Assembly (NCBI GenBank): GCA_032173965.1
Contig: JAVUNC010000006.1
Span: 39,093,870-39,157,869, forward strand
DNA length: 64,000 nt
Source: Sitta carolinensis
Lineage: Eukaryota > Chordata > Aves > Passeriformes > Sittidae
Direction: 5' to 3'
Positions 52,501-61,255 of the stretch are shown here, piece after piece. The first letter of the stretch is position 1, and each line of letters opens with the position of its first letter. Below the pieces are notes generated by a model, which was not told where the DNA came from, ran no database searches, and was given only the letters and a program-made list of their open reading frames with translations. The position numbers and the translations under genes are program-made.

Positions 52501-53959
52501 TCTTCCATGCCCAAGTGAGGAGAAAAGAAAAGAAAAAGCAAACAACCTCAACCAAGATTACGTAGTGTACTGGTTTCAAGAAGTTACCAATCCCTCTTGT
52601 ATCTTTGTTTCCAAAATTAAAAGTATCTTCCTCACCACTTGCTGTATGAACTAAAAATCAGCTCTGCTAGACCAACAGACTGCTATTACCTAGGAGAGGG
52701 GGATGAAGGAGAGATCACAGCTGATAAAAATTTCTGAAGCTCAACCAAAATTTGGGTAATTTCTGGCTCCAGATACTTGGGCAATTGTCTGAAAATAAAA
52801 TCTGTCTTTTCTTCATGCTGGTGGGGGGCAGGGACAGATAAAGCTAGATGCATTTCATCTTTAAATTAAACACCATGTCTCCCACATCATTATCAGAGGT
52901 CATCTCTTATCCTGGCTTTTGGTCATCATAAAGCTTCTGACTCCCTCAGTTTGTTCTTGGACAGATCACTCTGTGTCCTCATCATTGATACAGCCTATGA
53001 CAGCTCAGCCAGTCATCCTGACATCCACCTGCACATGCCCAGAGCACAGAGCTAAAGGAGAGAGCAAAGGAAAACAGATTGGGGGGGAAATAAATTCTGC
53101 TTCTCAAGAAAAGTACTCAAAAGAGCCCTGGAGGAGCCTGCAGGAAAAGAAGTTGAGTAGATCCACCAAAATACCACTGCTGTTACAAGAAAAAGGAAAC
53201 TAAACTCCACCTTCCCAGGAATAATTCAGACAGAAGCCCAACCATCCTGTACAGTTCTGAAGGTGTCCTCTATATTGAGGGTTTAAATTCAATCCCAACA
53301 CAAAAAAAAAAAAAAAAAAAAAAAAAAAGTTGCCTGTACCAAATGCCTTGGCAACTTGTAGAGAAAGGGAAGAAAGGGACAGGGGAGGCACATTTATTTC
53401 CTTTTTGCACAGGGACTTAAATCTTAAAATCCACCATCACTGCTACCACAAATTACCCCTGGCACCATCTCTCACTCTCTGAATGCTTTGCAGGAACTGA
53501 GTTCTCCTCTCACTTCAAGGATGCAAAACATTCAGAATCAGTAGTAAATTCCAGGACTATGCCGATGTTGTTCCTTGGCTATGAAAACTCAAGGAAGGGC
53601 AAAGCATGACAGTCAGGGTGAGCTACAAAACTCACATTGCAACCATTGAAATATACCTACGATAATGCTTTTTCCAACTTTTCCTGTTAACGAATAATTC
53701 ATAAAAGCAAGCTATCCATGCCACAAGAACACACTAGTACCTGAATCACTGGGGAAAAGGAAGAACCATAAAACCTTGGGCCCACCTTTGCTCTTCAGGG
53801 CATCAGGGAGATATCAGGGAGACAGTCTCCACAGGATGGGAGCAGGCACACAGGCCTGCAATACATTCTGCCTGTTGCTCAGATGGCCACCACATCATCT
53901 TCGAGAGCAGCCATATGAGAGCCGAGTGTAAAGAGAATAAAAAGGTATGAGAGGGCATT
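49584..53959 (-). other. NRXN3: NRXN3 intron 1, unannotated segment with poly(A) tracts
   Basis: About 4.4 kb without a recognisable gene or transposon. Homopolymer A runs occur at 52304-52320 and 53302-53328. Open frames of up to 113 codons are present but have no recognisable content. Confidence 0.6.
53302..53328 (+). repeat. Poly(A) homopolymer, 27 bases
   Basis: An uninterrupted A run. The 200 bases upstream contain no recognisable gene-derived sequence. Confidence 0.9.
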
Positions 53960-54386
53960 GAAAGGAGGCCTGCAAAGATGGTGAAGGGCCTAGAGGACAA
54001 GTGTTATGAGAAAGAGCTGAGGTCACTTGGACTGTTCAGTCTGTAGGAGACAGGGAATACCTCATCAAGTCTACAACTTCCACACGAGAGGAAGTGGAAG
54101 GGCAGGCACTGATCTCTTCTCTCTGGTGACGAGCAACATGACTCGAGGAAATGGCCTGAAGCTGAATCAGGGGAGGTTTAGGTTGAATGTTGAGAAAAGG
54201 TTCTTCACACAGAAGGTGGTTGGGCACTGGAAGAGGCTCCCCAGGGAAAGTGGTCACAGCACCAAACCTGACAGAGTTCAAGAAGCATTTGGACAATACC
54301 CTCAGGCACACGGTGTGATTCTTGGGGTGTTTAGTGCAGGGCAAGGAGTTGGACTTCCAGCTGAGGATACTGTATGATGGTAAGAT
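53960..54386 (+). mobile_element. CR1 LINE 3' fragment (plus strand)
   Basis: Begins in the end of the RT tail and 3' UTR (CCTGCAAAGATGGTGAAGGG, AAGAGCTGAGGTCACTTGGA, TGTTCAGTCTGTAGG), continues with GGAAATGGCCTGAAGCTGAA and GGGAGGTTTAGGTTGAATGT, and ends in AGGAGTTGGACTTCCAG followed by GTATGATGGTAAGATT. The last block replaces the usual GATTCTATGATT end, so the terminus is mutated. Confidence 0.85.
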
Positions 54387-57300
54387 TCCTACAAGCACAG
54401 GAGCTGCAGCACAACAACCACTTCCAAAGTAACTGAGGTAAGAGGGATATCAGGGAGAGATCAAAAAGTAACTACTGGAGAAGCTGGGCAGCTGAAGCAA
54501 GATTGGCTCTGATGAGCAAAGACCAGGGGAGCAGAGGAATCTCTTCGGGCACCACCTAGAGCAACCACACGGGGCACTGGACACACTCCATCTCCATCTT
54601 CCTGGCTGTAGTCTACCACTGCACCTCAAGGTCAGAGAAAGGAGAAAAGCAAAAGGCGAACACCAGTAGCTCGGGACAGATCTATTTATTCAACCTTTGA
54701 TATTGTTTCATGAAGTGGAAAGATCCAGAAACACAGAGATCTCAGAGCAGGCACAGCCACACAGAGGAAATGAGAAGTAGCAGCTGGAAGAACCACAGGA
54801 GCACCTTCCTACCACAACTCCCCTCTGCCTGGGTGTGAGCAGCCCACGACGAAAGACAGAAGTCCTTCACACCCATTAAAGGAGGGTGCTGAGCAGGGCT
54901 GTGAGCCTTGGAGAGGGTCCTGAACATCCTGAAATGCAAAAATGCTTCCCTCTCGCTGTCTCAGCTCCCTCATTCCCGCATGCCAGTCACCATAGCCACC
55001 CACTGAGGCTTGTTGGGTCCTACACAGCATTCTAGCTGGCGGAATGAAGGAACAATGGATGGAGGGACTCCTACCTCTCTTTGCTTCCCCACCCCAGCCT
55101 TTTCCCTGCTCCACTCAGACCTGAAAAGCCATGGCTCTCCTGCACATCCTACAACAGCAACACAAGGAGCTTTTCTCCGCCTCTCAATTCACCACCCTCC
55201 AGGCTCCAGCAGGGACTGCACGGAAATGGCGATATTCCTGTATCGTCTAGATCAACAGTACGGAGAAGCTCAAAGAGGGCAAGAGAGGATGGCATGGGAG
55301 GGTGAGACGGGAATGCTTTGTTTTGTCCTGGCTCCAGTGCAGCCCACCCCCTCTCTTGATAGCAATGCCCTCCAGCTCGGACATGCAAGGAGGCATTGGA
55401 AAGGGAGGGGACCTGGGATGCTTATGAATTTTGTTTCCCCTATCAAGGGGACAGCTCACTCCCCCGAGCATGCCTGGCTCTGACGGAGCTCCCTGGAGTA
55501 ACCTTTATTCTAGTGTGTCGCAAGCATGTATTTCACGGATGGTTACACTGCATCATTATCACCAGACGTTCATTTGACCAAAATAATGTTATTAGCATTG
55601 TCAGGTCCATTTCCCCCCACAGAATTTCTCTCTCCCCAGTACACATACACTCCCTCCAACCCCCAGGCCCCTGCCATCCACACAGGGCACACCCCTCCCC
55701 AGCACAAAATCTCACAATGTGCGACACAATGTCCAGGAAAAGAGAAAGGCAAGAGGGGCTGCCGAAATGGATGGACGTGCCTTGGGCAATTACTGTGTTC
55801 CTTATCCTCTGCCAGTGTTTACCAACCACACAGACTCACAAAGATACACACGCAAAAATCGAAATTAAACCACCGACTATCCAAGGTACATGACTATGGG
55901 TGTCCGAGTGTGCCCAAGCTGCGGTCACAGTCCTACCGGGAACCCAAATCTGTGTGGCATGAAGTAAAGGTCATCGTGCCACTGTTGTGATGCACTAAAA
56001 AAAAAAGCCGCAGAGCCATCAGGATGTAACACAGAATTTTCTCGTCAAGGGATGAGAAACCTTCAGGGAGTGGGGGCTGGGAGGAGGAAAGCGGGTGTGC
56101 GGATGGGGGGGATGGGGGAAAATGGCAGAAAATGGGGAGGAAAATGAAGAATACAAAGCTCCACTTCGCTAATCCAAGATAGACAATCCATCCCTTCCCC
56201 CCTCTCTACGCCCTCCCTTCCTCCGAAATGTTGGTGCAGATGGATTTCTGTATCTTGGTTTTGCAGCAGAGGGTCTAATGACTCCCATACCAAACCCCCT
56301 CGCTTTGATAACCCCTCCCACTATTTTTTTTTTTTAGACCCGGCTGAAGAATAATGTGTTTTTAGAGATAATGGATTTTATAAAAAGAAAAGAAAAAGGG
56401 ACGCAGCGCAGACATTATGCGAATAAGCTGGTCCCCGCATCACCCCCATCTTCTCCCAACCACACATTTTGATTTCATCCCCTCCCATCATTCTCCAGCC
56501 TTCCCCCATCCGCTCCCCCAAGGAAAGGAAAAAACCCACAACGCGATCTGGGTAGCCGATCTCAAAATCCCAAGCACTAATCTGCTTGAATTTGTTCTTC
56601 CCCTTATATAAGCAGCAGCACGTCAACATGTTCAGTGGAAACGCAGCGTAAAATGAGGCCAGGCTACAGCCATGGAACAGGGGCGATATCGGCAGATATC
56701 GCTTCTATCGAGAAGCCATCGCCACCAGGTTGATGAAATCAAGTATTGGGCTTCCAGCCATTCCCTTGCTTTATTTATTTTTTTTCTCACCGCTTACTTT
56801 AATTTTACTTTGTTTCATTTTGGTTTCACTCTACTTCATTTTTGAAAGGACAAAAGTGAAATAAATAATTAAAAGCCTAGAGACATACCCCACCAGAAGG
56901 TGCCCGAATGCTCGAGAAAGAGAATCCTCACCTCCCAACTTTGGGGTTTGTTTTTTTTTTTTAAATAAATAAATACAGTCCTGTTGCTCATATTATCCCC
57001 AAACTTCCAGCGTCCCCAGCTGCACCTCCCTACTCCCGAAAACCAGACACTTTGTTAGCGAGAGGTAAATATTTAAGTGCCGAATACCAAAAAGAAACCA
57101 ATAGAGAAATGGAAAATTATGTCTATATAATAATCCAGTTCATTCAGCTGATAAAGTGCGTTCAGTCGCAAACCCACAAGCAACAATCTCTGCAACCTCC
57201 TCCCCCCAAAATACTACTAACCCTTATATAAACTTGCTCAACGTAACACTGATGACCATTTTAAATAAAACCAGTGACAGACGTAACACCTTTCTGGTTA

Positions 57301-58020
57301 ACGTTACAATTAATAACTGACCGTATCATCACGACAAACAAAACCTTTTGTGATCAAATTTTCCCCCACCTACTTAACATCTCTTTTAGACTTTGCAACA
57401 GTCTAGTTAAGAGTTCGCCCCCTCAAAAAATAGCCCCTCGAAATATGCAATAAGGAGGTATTGGTGAGCGGACATTTCAATATTCACCTTTCTAGGAGGG
57501 CTGTGTGCTTATCTCGAACAATTACGGGTGGTAAAAAAAAGAGGAGGAACAAATAACATTTAGGAAAAAACGAAATAATTTCTTAAAACTATTTGCAAAG
57601 AAGTGTTGAACAGTTTGACCACAGAAAGGTGGAACGAGAGCTTAGAAAAGCAAAAAGCTGAAAGTGTGCTTTTATAAAACGATTCAATGTTTTAAGCCCT
57701 GGTTCTGCCTCCCCAATCCTTTGGTTTTTCTGCCGCTGATCTCATGCCTATCTTTTTTTATTGTTTTCTTTTGAGGGAGAAAGGGCAGAAATCAGGAAGA
57801 AAAAAAATTTTAAATAGCAAGTGCTTAATTTTAACAAAATAGATTCTTAAAACAGCACTGTTAAATATGTTATTTCCTAGCCACATAAGATTACCATTAA
57901 AATAAATTTAAGAGTAAGCAAAAGACAAGTCACCTGCAAAGCACCAGAGTCGGTGCCCTTAGGTAGGAGAATTACATCACTCCCTGACTCAATGGTGGGG
58001 TTTTTTTAAATTATAAAGCA
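54387..58020 (-). other. NRXN3: NRXN3 intron 1, promoter-proximal segment
   Basis: About 3.6 kb. CpG dinucleotides become noticeably more frequent from about 55.8 kb toward the CpG island. Overlapping open frames of 154-165 codons at 55396-55990 occur in several frames at once and have no recognisable content. A pair of adjacent inverted repeats lies at 56683-56716. AT-rich blocks with TAAT cores lie at about 57230-57420. No transposon recognised. Confidence 0.6.
56683..56716. repeat. Two abutting short inverted repeats
   Basis: GCGATATC (56683-56690), a GGCA spacer, then GATATCGC (56695-56702). This overlaps a second pair, GCTTCT (56701-56706), an ATCG spacer, then AGAAGC (56711-56716). Both pairs are perfect. 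Together they could form two adjacent hairpins or a composite protein-binding site. Confidence 0.8.
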
Positions 58021-58026
58021 GGTGTA

Positions 58027-58085
58027 TTTTTTTTTCTTACAGAAAAAAAAAAAAAGAAAAAGGAAAAAAAAAAAAAAAGAAAAAC
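58027..58085 (+). repeat. T-run followed by A-rich low-complexity tract
   Basis: Nine T, then CTTACAG, then A-rich sequence broken only by G. The plus strand resembles a splice acceptor, but the gene runs on the minus strand and nothing coding follows. Confidence 0.85.
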
Positions 58086-58704
58086 AATACAGCGGTTATT
58101 TCACATAGATTTTGCACGAAAAAAAGCACTGAACCAACCTTTAAGGTCACTGACTGCCTGAAAACCCACAGCAGTCACTCACGGTGGAAGTTTTCAGGCA
58201 AGACGGCTACTAAATCATTAATACAAACAAATGGAAGGCGGGGAAGAAAGGCGCTACCGTAATAGATCCGAAGACTTGGAAGAGGCAAAAAATACCAAAG
58301 AAAAAAACTTTCATCTTCAGCCTCCCTTCTTTTCTCGTTAGTATTTTCTTAATAAGATATCCTTAAGCTTTAGTCAAACAGCAGGCTCACTCTAAGGGTC
58401 TCCCTGCTGTAACTCAGCGTAGCGTCTTCCTCTTCCAAAGCCCCCCCCAACCAATTTTCCATTGCAAAATGCCCCGCCGCGGGAACTGCGATCTCCCAAA
58501 AAGTCTGACCGAAGGAGCCGGAGCGTCCCGAGGGTCGGTGCGCGCCCACTCCGCCCGGGCAGGCAGCGCCCAGCCCCGCCGGGGCAGCGAGGAACGGGGA
58601 GAGGGATAAAACGATCCGAAATAGTTGCGGGAAGGGTGAGGAGAAACCCACCCACGGAGCTCCGGAGCGGCGGCGCCCGGCGCTCGCCGGGCGGGCAGCC
58701 CCCT

Positions 58705-58747
58705 CCGAGCCGAGCCGTGCCGTGCCGAGCCGAGCCGAGCCGCGCCG
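58705..58747. repeat. CCGAG/CCGTG pentanucleotide tract (intron 1 side of donor)
   Basis: About eight CCGNG pentamers (mostly CCGAG, two CCGTG, one CCGCG), starting 24 bases inside intron 1 from the predicted donor when read on the minus strand. Confidence 0.9.
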
Positions 58748-58906
58748 CCCCCCGCCCGCCGCCCCTCTCACCTCCGCAGCCGGGCGGGCGCCGGCCGCCG
58801 CGCCAACTCGCGGCTCGCCTGCGCTGCGGGGCACGGGGCTCCAGCGTGGCCCCAGCCGCGGAGCTGCGGGGGTCCCGGGGAAGCTGGGCTGGGCTGGCCG
58901 TGCCGA

Positions 58907-58931
58907 CCGAGCCGAGCCGAGCCGAGCCGAG
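58907..58931. repeat. (CCGAG)5 tract (exon 1 side of donor)
   Basis: Five exact CCGAG units with partial units on both sides. It lies within the predicted non-coding exon 1, 135 bases from the donor. Confidence 0.92.
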
Positions 58932-59004
58932 CCGGGAGAGCCGCGGGCGGAGCTGCGCAGGGCTGAGCGCGCCGCGGTGCCGGAGCAGCCCGAGCCCCGC
59001 GCAC

Positions 59005-59022
59005 GCCGCCGCCGCCGCCGCC
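59005..59022. repeat. (GCC)6, read as (GGC)6 on the gene strand
   Basis: Six exact trinucleotide units just downstream of the predicted start site. On the minus strand it would be in the first few dozen bases of the transcript, next to further G-rich sequence. Confidence 0.92.
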
Positions 59023-59057
59023 CCCTGCTGCCGCCGCGCCCGCCCGCCCGGCCCCGG

Positions 59058-59065
59058 CTTTTAAA
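59058..59065 (-). promoter_or_regulatory. TATA-like element TTTAAAAG
   Basis: The only AT-rich octamer in the core of the GC-rich island, in minus orientation and about 290 bases upstream of the predicted donor. A weak TATA match, and many CpG-island promoters use dispersed starts instead. Confidence 0.4.
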
Positions 59066-59300
59066 GAGACCGCGGGTCCGCGCCCCGGCCCCCGGCACGG
59101 TCCGCCCGGCGCCGGCAGCGGGCACGGTCCCAGGCACGGGCAGCAGCGCTCCGCCGGGCTTCGCCTCCCACGCTTCAGCCGCCTCCTCCCGGGAAAGACG
59201 TTCGGCGGCTTTTGGGCTCCTTCGGCCCGTCAGCGTCTGTTCCTCGAGCGCTCCTTCACCGGGCCGGCACAGTTTGGGGGGATTTTTGCCCCTCTGGTCC

Positions 59301-60645
59301 CAGCAAGGCGAAGCCGGGCAGAGGCGGCTTATCTTTTCTTTCAGTTTGCCACCGGGGACCAGCCGTCAGAGCAGAGGAAGCGTCACTCAGACAATCGCTT
59401 TCACGAGTACCCCAAAACCCTTAAAGTTCACAAAGAATTTTCCCTAATAGCTTAGATTTTTGACCCAAACCTACTGCATATTTCAAGTCAATTTATACAC
59501 TGACCATTTCATTTAAGTAAGCCACTAAGTTTCCTTGTACAAATATCTCAAAACTTCTTATCCACTCATTTCCTCACTTCTAAAAGTAGAGGCAACAGCA
59601 ACTGATAGACGCCATGAACTACGCTGCGGTCAATATTTCAATCAATTAGAGTGTATATCCTAGATTTCGTTATTTATCATTTTATCACAATTAGTACTTA
59701 GCACAGCAAATGTACTGTGGGGAACGTGTATGTAAAGTTTTTTAATCGGTTACCATGCTAAAAGTCCACCTCAAAAAAAGACTAGCAGACAGGAACATTT
59801 TGCTCATGAGGTGAGGAATCAAACTTCCTGGCCCCTCTCTTCAGACTCTTATGTTCTTGTAAAATTTGTGTTTGATGCTCGTACTGCAACGCCAGACACT
59901 TAGAAATGCATTTGCCTTAGGGATAGACTGCAAAGCTATTTGTCTTTCCTTCCCCCTCTGATCACGTATTCAAAGGTTTTGGTTTTCTCCTATGTTTTGC
60001 ATAGCAGGCAGCCTACCTGCAGTACTCAATACATAATAAATAATTATTATTTCATACAGTATGTATTGATCACCTTCCTACTATCGAAATGCAGCTGTGT
60101 CTGAGGTGGATAATAGTCACACAGAAACACTAAGTAATAGCTACAAGTAGTATTAGGAGCCCCTTGGGAAGTTTCTCTGGAAAACAGTCCTTCACACACT
60201 CTAACAAATCCGTATCCATGCACAGAGAAGATGACAGAGACCTATTTCAACAAGATGACAAGGGTCCAGCAAAGAGGCATCTTCCTAACCCAAAATCAGC
60301 ATCCCAAGAGCAAGATTTTATCCCTTTATATGTTCATGCAAAGGCAGGTTAATGTTGATTTTTTTTTTTTTTAACCTGTTTTACACAGACAACGTAACAG
60401 CAGTAAGAACTACCAATCCCTCCTTAGGCCATGGGATTAGATTCTGGTCTCAATTACTGTGAAGAAAATCAGGTATTACTTCATTTACTTCAGTAGTTAA
60501 CTCCAGATTTAAAAAGTGATCTGGCAATAAAATCTGGCTTCTAGCACATTTCTTTACTTGCTGGTAGTTCTGGCAATCTAGCATTTTGTAGCTTGTGGTT
60601 TTGTTGATATAGTCTTCTTAAACTGCACCACCTCTACACCTTCCC
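59301..60645. other. Upstream flank of the CpG island, no feature recognised
   Basis: Base composition drops back to AT-rich by about 59450. Open frames are short and none is recognisable. This is 5' flanking DNA of the predicted NRXN3 promoter. Confidence 0.6.
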
Positions 60646-61255
60646 TGTCGGAACCCAGGATGTCTCTGTGACAGTCCTGGATGATCCCAGCTCCAGCCAA
60701 GGGGCTTCTAAGCCCTGGCAGGGGGGTCGGAGACCCTGGCAGGCAGCCAGGGACTCCTGCAGCTTTGAGTTTGATCCATGGAACAAATTACCACCTGTAA
60801 ATGAAGAACTAAAAGTGACAAAATTCTAGATAGCATGATAGTAGTAGTAATAGAGTGAAAAGGGAATTTTTGGGGATCTTACCATAGGGGCTTAGGAGGT
60901 GAGATGGAGGGACTTGGGTGTTGTCCTGTCCTCCTTCCTTCTTCTTCCTAACCCCATCTTTTTGGTGATGTTGGCACTTGGGGATTGGATTAGAGTAGAA
61001 TGTTAACTGTCTAACAGAGGTGATAGGCATTGGATCATAATTGTAAATAAGTAACACGGAGTTTATAGTATAAAAGTCAGTGCCTGCCCCTGGGGCAGTG
61101 TGTGTGCCTCGGGCTGCCCTGCTGAACAGATCTCGGCAACCCAGACAGAAAATATCTTAGTTAAGAAACAATAAAGCAACCTTGAGAGCATCAACCAAAG
61201 ACTTTCGACTCATTCTTTCAGCAGGAGGGTTTGGAGACAGCGGATTTTATATATC
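60646..61255 (+). mobile_element. ERV LTR, solo or truncated (plus orientation)
   Basis: Starts TGTCGGAACCCAGGATGTCTC, an LTR-like 5' end. It contains a TATA box TATAAAAG (61069-61076) and, about 100 bases on, AATAAA (61170-61175), then a U5-like segment. The U3-R-U5 order fits a complete plus-strand LTR. I could not find a CA end with a matching target duplication, so the right limit is approximate. No primer-binding site or retroviral gene follows. The class is not resolved. Confidence 0.68.

Larger units (their letters stand above)
58772..59033 (-). other. NRXN3: Predicted NRXN3 non-coding exon 1
   Basis: The 3' end is set by GCTGCGGAG|GTGAGAGG on the minus strand (last exon base 58772), a strong donor. 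The 5' end is estimated 25-30 bases downstream of the TATA-like box. No ATG occurs on the minus strand between about 59060 and 58772. Joined to exon 2 at 4988 it would give a leader of roughly 280 bases whose first ATG is the neurexin start. The exon carries a (GGC)6 tract and CTCGG pentamers. No transcript supports it here. Confidence 0.6.
58450..59300 (-). promoter_or_regulatory. NRXN3: CpG island / predicted NRXN3-alpha promoter
   Basis: About 850 bases that are strongly GC- and CpG-rich, against an AT-rich background on both sides. On the minus strand it contains TTTAAAAG (59065-59058), a TATA-like element. This is followed 30-odd bases later by a GGC-repeat stretch and, at 58771, a consensus splice donor. 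Position and strand fit an NRXN3-alpha promoter about 54 kb upstream of the first coding exon. Long open frames in both directions (255 codons minus, 241 plus) reflect lack of AT-rich stops; the minus one opens with GTG, not ATG. The promoter assignment is inference. Confidence 0.75.

Noticed and set aside
55010..55990. Chain of plus-strand frames of 154-165 codons
   Set aside because: Mutually overlapping in different frames, rich in Pro/Ser/His low-complexity sequence, with no recognisable motif.
58370..59137. 255-codon minus-strand open frame over the CpG island (and 200-241-codon plus-strand frames)
   Set aside because: Low-complexity Ala/Arg/Gly/Pro translation open in several frames at once because stops are rare in GC-rich DNA. 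The minus frame starts at GTG. It crosses the predicted splice donor.
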